A stretch of 42,982 nt of DNA from Mesaphorura yosii (taxonomy: Eukaryota > Arthropoda > Collembola > Poduromorpha > Tullbergiidae): positions 1 to 42,982 of the forward strand of contig WIXG01000528.1 in NCBI GenBank assembly GCA_009869945.1, read 5' to 3'. Positions 12,057 to 38,200 of the stretch are shown in pieces (the stretch's first letter is position 1; each line of letters opens with the position of its first letter). The position numbers and the translations under genes were made by a program. A model generated the notes under the pieces. The model was not told the DNA's origin. It saw nothing but the letters and a program-made list of their open reading frames with translations, and did not search any database.

Positions 12057-12269
12057 ATGAGAAGGCGCGTATGGCGTGTCATTGGCTGTAGTCATGATAG
12101 CTTATCTTTTAAGAAATCAGGCACACGCACATGCAGCCGCAACAAAAAGCACTAACTAGATTAGCGCAATCATAGTATGGTTGCTAATTATGTGACTGAA
12201 GAAAAACATATGAAGTTTAGGGAATAGGTTGACACGGTGTTCGCCAACTTAACAGGGTGAGATTGCATT

Positions 12270-12275
12270 AATAAA
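12270..12275 (+). terminator. Poly(A) signal of subunit C gene
   Basis: An AATAAA lies about 215 nt after the TAA stop, at a spacing like that of the other two subunit genes. Confidence 0.45.
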
Positions 12276-12357
12276 AAAAGTAACCATCAAATTTTAGAAA
12301 TCCGACTATGGCCACAGCAGCCAAATTATCACAAAGCAAAACGCAATGCACAAAACA

Positions 12358-12634
12358 AGGAGTGTTCAGTTTCGTAGTTGATTCGTAAAAGAAGAGTGTT
12401 TATAACTAGCTTGTTGACGAAAATTAATGGAATTTAAGTGACAGCAGCCCTATTTGTAGGGTTTGCAGCATAGCTAGTTAAGTAATCACCTTGGATAGAA
12501 AGGACTTTGCCTGGATGCACTTTGCAATGATTTTGTAGGCTTTGCATCCAGTTTGCCAAAATCTCATAAACTTCCAAACAATGTAGTTACGGGTGCTCTT
12601 CTTCTAGCAATCAACTACAAAACTGAACACTCTT
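12358..12634. repeat. Foldback (MITE-like) element
   Basis: The two ends are imperfect inverted copies. GAGTGTTCAGTTT[C]GTAGTTGATT on the left is matched by the reverse complement GAGTGTTCAGTTT[T]GTAGTTGATT on the right, followed on both sides by AAGAAGAG. A second, inner inverted pair surrounds GCATCCAG near the centre, so the ~277 bp could fold into one long interrupted hairpin. No coding sequence is inside and I could not define a target-site duplication. Confidence 0.6.
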
Positions 12635-13530
12635 TGGCACAAAACATAATAACTGCATAATAGCTGTGTACTGCGCTTTCAATGTTTAGTACTTTCATAA
12701 CTACAATGAACAAGAAAGTTAAATCCAAGTATACTGGAGTCCAATGCGTCAGATCAATTAAAGGCTGATTGTATCGCTATAAGAAATCTGTGGTAGTTGT
12801 AGTCACAAACGATAAACGCAGTGATATTTACTCTAGGCAAGTCCAAAATAAGTTGGTGAGTCTCCGATTTCTGAATAAAAGTGATGAATGACGATAGCTA
12901 CGAAATTTGCTATTTCTTTCATCATTCCCGACTTTTGTCTTTGTGCACCTCGTTTATTCATGTGCATAGAATGAACAGTGGGAAAATGAAACATTTGGTC
13001 CTGAGAAATATATCTCGTACAGCCAAAGTACGTAAATACTAACCTTGCAATGGGATTAGTTAAGACAAACTTCGGTAAAGTCGAAGTGAGTCATCGCAAG
13101 TGTTCATTTTTGATCCGCAAAATTATCAGTTGCATACACATTTTTACTACATTTGATTGGCCAGGGATTGGTTTCAAAAGTAAGAGGCGTTTTCTTGCAT
13201 TTAAATTCATTTAAAACAAAATAGTATACAGTACTCAATTTAGTCTTGTTTCATCTTTAGCAACTTACACGAACTTTGGTTGGGACACCTCACGAACAAT
13301 AACTTGTTTAATTAATTGTGGGTCATGATTGTGATATTTCGTGAACCATCTTAACTTTCTTAACCTTAATTGGGGTAAGTGAAGCTGTTGAATTCGAAGT
13401 ATTGCAATTCATACGTTGCGAATTAACTTCAATATTCGCTAAAATACTTGCAGGTTGGCCACTGCCCAACTAATTTAGGCAGTAGTCCATGCCTTGCCTT
13501 GTTCGGAATCAAATTGCAACATTCGGAGCA
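12635..13530. other. Intergenic region upstream of GLMP
   Basis: AT-rich and without a recognisable gene. A short imperfect hairpin near 12885-12940 is the only structure noticed. The promoter of the GLMP-like gene should lie at the right end. Confidence 0.4.
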
Positions 13531-15156
13531 ATGAATACCGTCTTTCGGCGAATGAACACCCATGATCTGATGCTAATTTGGACAATATTTATTGCAGCTC
13601 TAAATTGGTCAGTTCACTGTGAGCCAGATATTCGAAAAGTAAGTCTGTCACTATACTTTTAAAATCATTGGCCGTTTTTATGAAATAACCCTGTCCTGGT
13701 ATTTTATGTAGTTGAGGGCTGAAATAAATCCAGGATGTTCATCAGCCTTGCCCTCAAGTTGCCAAGAATGGACAAACCTCAGTCTTATCCATATACAGAG
13801 CGACAGCAAAACGGATAGCTTACATTTTGTGTGGAGTTTCAATGGATCTCCTTCCTTACTGTTAGCTCGCACTCCACTCGACAGCACACTTAATATAAGA
13901 TGGGATGCAATCTTGGCTCAACATAATTCTACAAATGACACGGATCCAGTCATATCGTTTAACTGCTCGACTCCATTTTATACGTTCGGTTGGAGTATCA
14001 GCAACGTAATTTTTTATATTCGTTTGTCTTACATTCATTCGTATGCTCAATGTTTGACTAATTTTAGGTATGGATTTTTGATGATCCCTGGGATGCAGTT
14101 TACATCAGCAATGTTAACCAAACTAACGTCCGAAGCTATCATACGAGGGACTTCGCGTGGGAAAGAATAATTAACAAGTCTGACATTTCGGAAGCTGCTG
14201 TGAAGTTTACGTTCGTATCAAATACTTATGCTAACCACAGTTTGGGGCCGGATGGGTTCTTCAGAATTTCGGTGAGTATGCTACGCAAACGGTCAATTAA
14301 TTGTGTAAGATGGTATACATCATCAATTGACTTTTCCAGATCACTATACACAACACCGATGGATACAGTGATATTTTGCCTTACATGTTGCACAATAGCA
14401 ATAATTCGCAAATTGACATTGCCTTCAACAAAGTCCAGATGGAATTCCCGCAACCCAATTTCGCTAAGGCGAGAGTTGGGTTTGGCTTGACACTTGTCCA
14501 ACAACAGCACAGCGAACAAGATGCAAATGTCATGAGTCTTGACAAAATGAAGACGCTAGATGATGAACATACGCCTGGTGTTTTTGAAATGTTTAGAATT
14601 CGAACTCCTGCCATTGGTACAAGCTTGGATCAAAGCTATTTAGAATGGAAAGCGATTTGTTACACGGATTATATCAGAAACATTGCCAATTCCGTCGACG
14701 TACACTCTTACTCTCTAACCAATGAGACAATGTTTAATAGTACAATAGAAGCGGTGAATGCTTCGATTCTAATGTTATATTATGGAGAGCGCAGTTTCTC
14801 GGATAATCAGACTCAACTTTTGATACAATACGCCAACATAACTTTCGGGACCGAGAAGGATGGTTGGTACAGTAAGACTCCAGATCTTTCGTGGTAAGCA
14901 GTTGCTCATTTATTTGTTTCCTCGCAGAGTCTCATTGCACAAGGTCAAGTCTGATTTCTAATTCTGTTGCCGACATTTTTGCAGGACATTCTTGACGGGG
15001 TACGGAGCCCCTCCGAGTGATTACGTGTCCTTGCTCGTCATTCTGGTACTCGGAGTTGGATTAGGCATTCCTGCCTTGCTTATTCTGGGAGCCGGGGTGT
15101 ATCTTTTCATGAAGCGTCTTGCCAAACCCAGGGACGATTTGCTTCTTGAGCGATAA
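13531..15156 (+). CDS. GLMP: Glycosylated lysosomal membrane protein homologue
   Basis: This encodes a type I lysosomal membrane glycoprotein of the GLMP/NCU-G1 family. In vertebrates GLMP partners the transporter MFSD1 and protects it from lysosomal proteolysis. Exons 13531-13638, 13712-14005, 14068-14271, 14340-14893 and 14985-15156 give 443 aa, close to the family length. The sequence shows an N-terminal hydrophobic signal, a large luminal domain with many N-x-S/T sites, the family segment DDEHTPGVFE, a single C-terminal membrane helix (about YVSLLVILVLGVGLGIPALL) and a short basic tail. The tail ends RDDLLLER, containing a DxxLL-type sorting motif rather than the tyrosine-type tail I recall for mammals. 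The start is the first ATG of the signal peptide; a second in-frame ATG follows 7 codons later. It is unrelated functionally to the channel genes on either side. Confidence 0.85.
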
Positions 15157-15338
15157 TCATTGATTGGCGAGTGGCGAAAAGCTGAAGTGTCCAGTAAACG
15201 TTTTAGTCGATCAGTCTTGAGCAGTTGGTTTTGTTTAGGTTTTTAATATTCGTAGCGCATTTAGTGTTTTTGCAAAAAGCTTGGAACTGTTTAGAACGTG
15301 AGGTATTTTAGATCCACATTTCGCGTCAATGTTATTCA

Positions 15339-15344
15339 AATAAA
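15339..15344 (+). terminator. Poly(A) signal of GLMP gene
   Basis: An AATAAA lies about 185 nt after the stop codon, in CAAATAAACATG. Confidence 0.55.
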
Positions 15345-17135
15345 CATGTTTTTAATTTCAAACCCTCGGTCTTTTCAAAATCAATAACGCCATTTTGAGT
15401 GGTGCGAAGGATATTTACTTGATGTATTATTCACGTACAGCTGTTTGGTTAAAAATTCTGACATCAACATTTCGCGTACTCGTGATCATGACTAATGAAA
15501 TCTGACGACCATAAACGTAAAAATATTTAGCACTGGCACAAGACATGGTCATCCTTCACTTTCAAGCTCTACGCGTGTGCGACATACTGGCTTTCTACGG
15601 CTTTCGCTACTGCACTGCAAAATCCTCCTTCGCAGGACTACAGTATAATTGTGGACACATGGAACCAGATACTAAGAGAGAAGACTGCAGCTTTCACGGG
15701 GTGAAAGCACAAAACACACGAAAATAATCTCTTAGTGTGAAGAAGGTTGCACTTTTGCTTGTGGAGGAGGGTTTTGATCTAGGTTGTTGATACTAGAAAT
15801 TTGTGTGGGTGAGCAGTGAATCTTTTTCGTGGAATTACGTTATTCCGCTTTGTTTTACTTGCGCACTGCGCGAAGCGTACGCGTCCTGTTTTTTAATTTT
15901 AATTTTTTAATGTCCAAAGATTAGTAAGTTCTTTCTACTTCTAGTTCCAGAACAGAAGTAACTCATTGGGCAGGTGTGCATGCTTCCACTAAAGTTAAAA
16001 ATGAGATAAGATGAGCCGGTGAGTAAGGTACCGTAAAAACAGTGGCTTCGTTTTGTTCTCGTTAGTGGTGATCAATTCGAACAATCTAAAATAGTGCGAG
16101 GAGGATGGTAAGATGGTGGATCCTAATTGTAATTCAAGTAATACGACATACAAAATGTGCCGATCGTGTGGGTATGAAAGGACGAGCAACTTTAACCCAA
16201 AAACCTTTGGCTTGCATTTTCTGGATTTTCTCTGCGTTTGCTTTACCTTACTCGGGCTTTTCGCAGAGTGGCACGCGAAACCTAGTTTTGTGCTTCCCAG
16301 ACTAATCGATAAAATGTAACATAAAATCCTGGCGTACTGCCTTACATGGCATGCCATGCCATGCCACACGTTTCTAGAGAGAAAGCAGAAGTTGGCAAGT
16401 AGTATAGCCCGCAAAAGCTGCTCTGCTCTGCACGAATCTATTCTGGAAATGGAGTTTCCATCATGCGCAAAAATAAATATGTATGAGCCTAGGCAGTAGT
16501 TGCAGGCAGCAGCAGTAGGGTATATTGCCAAATGTGGAGTATATCTGCACACTCGCAAAATTCAGACAAAAGTGGATGGTTCGAGTCACAGGGCTAGGCA
16601 GGCGGAGAAAAGGTTCGATAGAGAAAAGGCCACAATGCTACACGCGTACAATAAAATACCTGGCATGACAAAAGTTTATGGTGCAGTGTATACAAAATAC
16701 GGCAGCCAAGAACTTTAACATTACACAGGCGTATTGAAGTGGTCGTGCATGAGTTTTTTCCAATTATAGCCTTAAAATAGGCTGTCAGTTGGGCAGTCAG
16801 CAGCAGCAGAACAAGTAGAGTGCTGCCATTTCGTGTGTGCAAAAATCAATTGTGTGCAATATAATTATTTCTCCTTATCGCCGTCGCACGTCTCGTTTCT
16901 ATATTTCGTAAGAGCAGACTTCATATAGAAAGTAGAAATTGCTTCTTTGTGCTTTAGTTATGCAATTTGAGAGAGTTTTCTATTGCATTTCAGATTTCAT
17001 CCATTTCCGAAAGTGATGTGTCTTAAGAAGCAGCAACAATGTGACGTCAACTTTTAGCGAGTTCGACATCCGCAAACTCTTCAATCCACCGAATCCACCC
17101 TGTCCTGGGACTTCAGCATTGAACGAAGATCCAAG
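15345..17135. other. GLMP-para intergenic region and para 5' UTR
   Basis: No firm gene. It must contain the para promoter and leader, possibly with upstream non-coding exons. A 68-codon + strand frame (16113-16319) encodes a C-x2-C pair (CRSCGYE) followed by a hydrophobic stretch, and a 187-codon - strand frame (15995-16558) overlaps it; neither resembles a known family. A short CATGC tandem repeat lies at about 16345-16367. Confidence 0.4.
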
Positions 17136-31094
<13,959 letters not shown>

Positions 31095-34000
31095 ACAGAG
31101 ATGAGTGAGAAGACAAATATGAAGTTTAATCGGGACAGCCGGACATCGTGCGGCCAGTTTATCTTCGTTAAATATTAGATGAAAATGTGATGGAGAAGAC
31201 GACCTTTGAGTAATCTCGAGTTATGTGTTTTTATTTTTCACTTTATTGCTGATCCTATAAGAATGGACGGCGAGGTGAAAAGTCACCTCACTCGATCTGT
31301 CATGGGAGTTCCGCCATTTTGCTCACAACTTGCTGGTTTTGTACTTAACACAAAAATCCATCCTTCTCAGCCCGTAACTGCATTAAATTTAAATATAATA
31401 CGCGTACTACAGGAAAGGGAGGTCTCATGTTTTCGCTAACTTTCTCTGCTACTGAGTTTAGGATGCTTACAAATTCATGCGAGTCCAAAAGCATACGCTT
31501 CGCACACACGCTAGCGTAATTCAAGCAGCCATAACGATCCATCCGAAATAATAACGAAAGCTGATATTTGTAAATGATATTGATTTACATGAGCCATAGA
31601 TAAGAACATGCACATTTTACAAATGCGTGTACTCGCCCGCCTACCCATCGACCATTTCGAATACATTGCCCAGCAAGCTCAACAAGAGTGTGCAGGACGA
31701 ATATAGTGAAATGTCAGAGAAAGAGAACGACGAACGTCTTGTTGTTGAAGGATGGGAGTGGGACTACTAAATTATACATAAAAGTCGAGAGAGAATAGAA
31801 AGAAGACACAATTTTCTACCATTAAAGAATTCTACATTCTGAGAGGAATATAATAGTACCATAGAGAGAATGGCTGGCTGGCTTTCCTTCTCTGTCTGCT
31901 TTCACATTTTCCCAATCAATACGATATGAATATTCTAGTAGCAATGCAGTGTTATAAAGACAAGATGGATCGGCCGTTAAATGTCTACGAAGAGAAATAT
32001 TGTGCATGCACGTGTACGTGTGAGAGAACATGAATACCAGCTTATTTCTTGCCGTGCCCTAGCCATCATCTTTTCTGGTACTGTTGGAACTCATTTTTAT
32101 TGTGCTACATTTGTTTTCTACGTGTGAGTAAAGTCAGAGTGCAAATATTACCTAAGCGAATGGACACTTTATTAAAATGAGTTTACTAAGGATGATTGAT
32201 GTTTTAATGTACGCATGACATAATGAGATGGCTATTACAACACCTCTGCACACTTCACAGTTTTCTTATGTGCAGTACTATGCAGTCTTTATGGATGAAC
32301 ATTTTGTTCTGTTCTACGGCGCAATGCATGGTACAACTTTCACTACCTTACTTTTGTTTTGTCATGAGACCAAAACAGGGACAAAATGGGTGTGGCTACT
32401 TCGAAGCCGACCGAGCTCAGAAATTACATTACCGTACTTCAGTATGTTCATTTGAATCCCGTGTTGAGTCTCACAAAAATTATAATGATCATGCATGCTT
32501 TTGTGCTCTCCACCGAGACGTCCTTTTCCTTTTGACTCTTGACTTTCGCATAATAGTAGTTGATATTTCAGTCTCGGTTCATTATCTTTCTCTCCACGCA
32601 TAATTTTTACTCGGACCATCTTTAATGCAAAGATGAATAATTTATGCGATAGTCAGAACAAACACGACGACGGGTTAGGCAAGAGTAAAAGTAAAAGGTA
32701 AAAGTTCTTCCAATTATCAGAGGGTTATTAGACACATACAGCGAATTTAACGTTATTTGGACAAAGAAGCAGCAGAATATGAATGCGAGTATGATGAAGA
32801 GACACACAGACACAGTAGCCTTAAGTCTGAACTCATTAACATCGTCGCACGCCCGTCTCACATAAACCTCAAATTAGTGTCCGCATGTAAATAGCGATGT
32901 GGGATGCGAAGATGCGATACAATGTGGCTATGTTATGGCACGAATGATGGGATAATTTGATTACCATTTTGCTGATGTGTTTGATCCCTCCCTGTCTAGT
33001 GTCTAGCGTTTACACTGCATGCGGATACGTGAAAAATGCCTGTGAGGCCGTTGATGGTGCTGTTCTGTGCTTGCAACTGCGCGAATTAATCTCATGGTGC
33101 TAGACACTCAAATCATACAATAATCTGTGTAAGTAAGATAAAGGTGGTATTTGTTGTTTTTCATTCGCAAAGCTGTGAGCTGTGCTATGACGAAAAATGT
33201 GACGGCAGTTTATCAGTAGCAGAACTCATTAAATTTAGCGTAGCTATTAAATAGAGAAAGTGTATTGTACGTGTATAAGACTAAAGACTCATCGACTAAT
33301 TTAGTTCACCCGCTCCGTTGTTACACTCCTGGTGTCCCGTTACAATTAATGGGTAATCAACTTTGCTTAATTGCAATAAGGAGAATTTCTTAAGCACAAT
33401 CAGCAACGCATGCTACGAATTCGAAGTAATAATAAAACCAAGTTAAACTTTTGCCTATTCTTCATCGTCTTTGAAATGATTCTCACATTCTGGTACACCA
33501 GAGTTGGACAGCGCTCGTAATCAATAATGCATCTAGCAAATTACGTCACATTTGAACATTTATTTTTAGATTGATATTTCTTCAATACCATACTAGATAC
33601 ACGAGGCAACTAACAAAGCGAAGTGAAAGTCAATACCTCAATATGTCGCGTTCACTTCGGTATATTTCGAGCGTGGTAATTCATCATTATTAATGCAACG
33701 ACTCTTGTGCTTAGAGTTTCACCATAAATTTGGATCGCATACTTTGCTAAAATTGAATTACAAGAAAGTACGAACACAATGTAAGAACGGTGGGCTATTT
33801 CAGTGAAAGGCACGCGTTTCAAGCTTTGATTAAAATGTTCCTTCATTAAGCAGCATACTGTTGTTTGACTTCTTCTGTTTTCTGCTTAGGATCTTAATTC
33901 TTTTTAGCCGGACCCTTTTCAAATTCAATCTGTAGAGTTGAGCATTGCAAGCGAATGGTGTAGAAATTGAAGGAACCATTAAAATTTGTCTCCTGGTCGA

Positions 34001-34541
34001 GCTGCCGTCAATATTATAACACGCTCTTGAGTTCCTTGAATACCGTCGAAAATTGTATGGATAGAATTTCGTGGACAAAGATATTGGAGAACGCGAACAG
34101 CTGCTTGGTTGTTTAAAATCTGTGAATGTAAATACTTAATGAAATTCTTTCCTCATTCGTGAATAAAAAGGATGAAAAGGCCTGCCTGCCATGTTCTAGC
34201 TGCATCGATGAATGAATGCCTTCTCTCGCTTTCTCCTGAAGCGTTTCAAGCGAACCACGGTCATTTCTGTAAAGAAGCATTCAAGATTTCAAGTGCCTGT
34301 CGCTCTAACGGAAGAACTCAAAACGAAGCTAAGATAGAAACTGTGAAGCTCCTATTCCTGAGTAAGGAACGCAATTCCAGCAGCAGCATTCAAGTCTTCA
34401 TTACGTGCTGATTGATCATTGTAATAAATGCATTAGAAATTATAGCAAGCTGAAGGTGTACGTTTCACGCTCGACAGCAAGCAAGCTGGCGCGAGTATTG
34501 AGTCACTGCACTATTTTCAGTAATTGAATTCTCTGTTTATA
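31095..34541. other. para 3' flank
   Basis: The first part should be the para 3' UTR, whose end I could not fix; an AATAAA near 33431 is one candidate. No convincing gene follows. On the - strand around 34119-33979 a 46-codon frame (ILNNQAAVRVLQYLCPRNSI...) begins just after a good acceptor (TTACATTCACAG), with further coding-like fragments on both sides, possibly a relic. Confidence 0.4.
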
Positions 34542-34563
34542 CAGTTGGTAAAGTTGAATTAGC
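34542..34563 (+). repeat. Left TIR of the Tc1 element
   Basis: The 22 bases starting CAGTTGGTAAAGTTGAATTA are identical to the reverse complement of the right end. Confidence 0.93.
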
Positions 34564-34651
34564 ACATAGCGTAAGATTTCGATAACGAAACGATGGAATC
34601 GTGATAACAGCCTATACTGTTAAGGAATGCTAGAAGCAGGGACCTTTTCAA

Positions 34652-34939
34652 TCCCAACACGGGAAGCCCTGGCAATTGTTTGTCGACCGGAACGAGATCA
34701 GCGTTATGAACTGGCCACCATATTCGCCGGACCTCAATCCACTCGAAAACGTTTGGGGGATACTTGCAAGACGTGTTTATGCTAATGGCACACAATATGA
34801 CTCACTGGCTGAACTGAAGCAAGCAATTGTCAGATGTTGGAACAGCTTTAATCAAGGTGATCTCATTCCGTGCATAGATAGTATGAAAAGCAGAGTGGCT
34901 GATGTTCTTGTAAATAAGGGAGGATCAATCAACAACTAG
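34652..34939 (+). pseudogene. Tc1 transposase C-terminal fragment
   Basis: An open frame ending at TAG 34939 contains WPPYSPDLNPLENVWGILAR, the hallmark segment around the last catalytic acid of DD34E Tc1/mariner transposases (the Glu of LEN), followed by the usual C-terminal helices (LKQAIVRCWNSF, IDSMKSR). Residues upstream (FVDRNEISVMN) correspond to the region just before this motif. The N-terminal two thirds of the enzyme is absent because of an internal deletion, leaving only about 110 bp between the left TIR and the frame. Confidence 0.9.
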
Positions 34940-35182
34940 AAATTGTGAAATATTATTCAGGTCAGAACACCACGAGGAAATCTTCGATTTTTTGAAATGT
35001 GCTATTTCAAGTTTACAACTTTTTTTCAATTTTTCGGAAACTTGGTAAATAAATGTCCACGTCAGGGACTTGAAACTTCGAACTGTGTTAGTGCATTCGT
35101 CCCTCTATTACACACATCTTAGTGTGTCGAGGCCGTAATTAATTGCATGCGTATTAAAAGAATCAAGAAATTTTAGGGGTTG

Positions 35183-35204
35183 GCTAATTCAACTTTACCA
35201 ACTG
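35183..35204 (-). repeat. Right TIR of the Tc1 element
   Basis: GCTAATTCAACTTTACCAAC followed by TG is the inverted copy of the left terminus and is followed by TA. Confidence 0.93.
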
Positions 35205-38200
35205 TATTTCAGCTAGAACAAAACTTGTATATAAACTTCCAACGGTCTTGCTTGATCTTTTCCGTCATGCCCGTCTGTCAAAAGGCGAGAATGGTTGAGA
35301 ATTTATTACAGACTCATGCACCGGTGGATCCATGGACCAGCCTAAGATCTACAGAAAAGGACGAGAAAATTGAAATACTCGGAAACTAAATATTCTAATA
35401 ACTTGAGCCTACTTGTACAACCTTATCTCTTCCAGCCATTCCTGTTGGCCACATCCTAGTCCAGTATCTGGTTTTTTCAAGTTTGCAGCATAGAATGAAA
35501 GCTTCCAGGAATCATGCACCATCGCCATGATGAAAGGCAGGAGCAATAGCTAATTAAGTTCACTAGTCATTGATCTTCCTGCCTTCTGTTTCAGGTTTAT
35601 TAATTTTCAGGAGCACGATAGCATAGCTAGAACGGGCGCAGAAAGTGAGACGATGAGTCCGGCACGAAAGCGAATAATTACTCATTTTCGCAGCCGCCTT
35701 AGCTGCACTGGAACGTCGACACGTCAGTTGATTCCTTTCCAAAGATGGGAGTAATCTTCGTAAATTCAGCCAACGAGAACCTTCCATGAACCAGACTCGT
35801 GAAAAATAACCGAACGCCATTTTGTTAGCTTTATTTTCATCTCTTATAGCTGATTTTGCAGCAGGTAATTTGAGGCTCTTCATGATTTTATTTCTAAAAT
35901 GTCAACGGTCACATCTCTTGCATTATGAGCTTCCCAGTCCAGAAAATAAAAACGCTCCTTAGTATCCTGACTCGTTTATTAGACTCTGAACGCGAAGCCT
36001 CAAGATGAAACTGTCTCCAAGGTCCAGGGTACGGTAAAAGCCAGGTAATTCGAATGAGGAAATGGAATTGCGAATTGGCCTCACCCATTCTGTCAAGCTC
36101 ATCGTAATCAAAGAAGTATGGAGCATGAAATATGAGCAAATAAATGGCGAGAAATGGAATCGTCCTTTCCATACCTCTTGGTTTTTGTTTCTTGTTCTCT
36201 CATCCTTTCATGTCTGCACGAACATGAAAGAGGAGAGAGTTCACTTCGCTTCGATTTTCTTTCTTTCTCTTTGGGTGACAACTATTTGACATTTAGGCTT
36301 ACACAGTCGTTCCTACCGCAATGCAGGGCAGGACTGGTGTATTGAGATTCCTTTGCTGCTCAACTCAGCCAAATCGCCATCCCGTTACTCAATTATACCT
36401 TTAGCTTTTGCGTTCTTTCCGTCTGGAATCTGGGTCCGTGTGTGCCACACCGGGAAGTACATGAAAATTCAATTGAGCTACTCGAAGACTCAGAGCATTA
36501 TCACAGGGCACGTGCATTGTCTATTTCTTTGAGATCTTCTTCCAAAATATGAAGTTATTTATGATCATAACTTGTCTTCATCACGCATCACGCGATATAA
36601 GTGGCCTTCTGTGTTCTACTCCACACACACTTGGTACGTTGACACACTTCACGGCAAATTACATTTCAGCAGTCGCAAATTATCGTCTTCGCACGTCGCC
36701 TGCCACCAACTCTTCTTACTCCACTTCAATGCAGAGGAAACTTTTTGTCACCGCCAAAGTAATTTCACCAAACCAAGTTTTCTCCTTTTCATGACACCAG
36801 CCTCATGTAATTTCCTGATAAAAATGTTTGCGTGTACTGCTTTGCCAGCAATCGGGCGGAGCAGCAGTCTGCACCAGATATCAATCTCATTTCTTTTTCA
36901 TTACATGTGTTCTTGACGTCAATTTCCTGCAATGCGAAAAAAAGCAACAGCAACTAACAACAATGTCCCAGCAAGTATTTCGCTTCTCTTCGTATCCTTT
37001 TGCTGCGCAAAAAGTGGAAAAAATTCAAAATTGCTACTGCAAACGACTTTATGCAAAATAATTTTCATGTCAAAGACAACGATTAAGGGTGGGCCTCCGG
37101 CAAAGTAAATTCTGGCTCCGAACTGTCTGAAATTGTTTTGTCATTTCCATTTGTTTCTTTCGAATTCAATTTTCTAGTGCAGACTATAACAGTGTTGGCA
37201 TTGTCGTATTGTTGTAGCAGTTGCATTAATTAATTAAGACTTTTGGCCAATGACAGCTTGAAGGACAGGTTCTGAGAGAATGTCGCTCTTAATCCGTTGT
37301 CAGTCATCCGGAAAACTGGTTTCGGGAAGAGGACATTTAGGGAGTCGCAAACCTGATGACTGCATTTGCGAAAGTAACTCATTCCGTAGGCTCCTGAAAA
37401 GCTAAACCCGGTAGCTGTGATAACTAAGATTAGAAAGTCTAGATTCTATTTTTATGTATCTTTGAGGGTGGCAATTGACAATCAGTCGAGTCAGCAAGAT
37501 GAAATTTTTATTCAGGGACGTCAAAAATACGACTGGAGGAACATGCATTTACTATAATGGCAAAGGATCCCAAAGCAGCTCTGTGACAAGAAATATTAAT
37601 TCAAATTGAAGTACGACTGCCTTATGCGTCATGGATGAGAATAATGAGCACGCCATAATTTATCTTCCCATTCGAATCACTTCTTGCCTTGAAAAAACTC
37701 CAGAAGGACAATTTCCCGCATCGGTGGTTCGGAGTGAGTCATCACTAATTCAGTACAATTTTCCTTTTTAATTGATTTCTATTTGCCAGCCTTCATTTAT
37801 CGTTTACCTTCGGTTAGGACAATGCGTTTGGACAGACATTTGATCTGTACGCGGGAGACATTAAATATCTTACCAGTGTGACAGTGTCCATTGTCCTTAA
37901 TAGACATTTTCAGTATTTACACTGTGAGAAGCTCTCTCACGCCACTGTACAATGCGTTTATTTGTGTATTGTTTACCCCGAACCGTAATTACTATCATTA
38001 AGCGGCCCACTTGTGTCCTTCCAATTGAATTATTTATCAGTTCAATTTAAAGGTGTCCTGCAAAATTACAAAGACCATGCATACCGTATGCTCATGACTC
38101 TATCACATGCTCGGTCCACAAAAAGATATCCTGCAATTGACAATAGACTTTGCCTTTGTTTCGCAATTTCACAAAATGCGAAAGCAAAATTTGAAGCAAT

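Larger units (their letters stand above)
34542..35204 (+). mobile_element. Deleted Tc1/mariner transposon
   Basis: The element is 663 bp and bounded by TA dinucleotides at 34540-34541 and 35205-35206, the expected target-site duplication. Both ends carry a perfect 22-bp terminal inverted repeat beginning CAGTTGGTAAAG. Inside is only the C-terminal part of a Tc1-family transposase. The helix-turn-helix DNA-binding region and the first two catalytic aspartates are missing, so it cannot encode its own mobility. Intact ends mean it could in principle be moved by a related transposase supplied elsewhere. Confidence 0.92.

Noticed and set aside
12885..12940. Short hairpin resembling a pre-miRNA
   Set aside because: Pairing is broken by several mismatches and loops; too weak without small-RNA data.
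15995..16558. 187-codon - strand open frame upstream of para
   Set aside because: Composition is Leu/Ser/Cys-rich without a domain or signal, it overlaps other open frames, and it has no splice partners; probably chance.
16560..16610. tRNA-like GGTTCGAGTC string
   Set aside because: No matching acceptor stem, D-arm or anticodon arm upstream at the right spacing.
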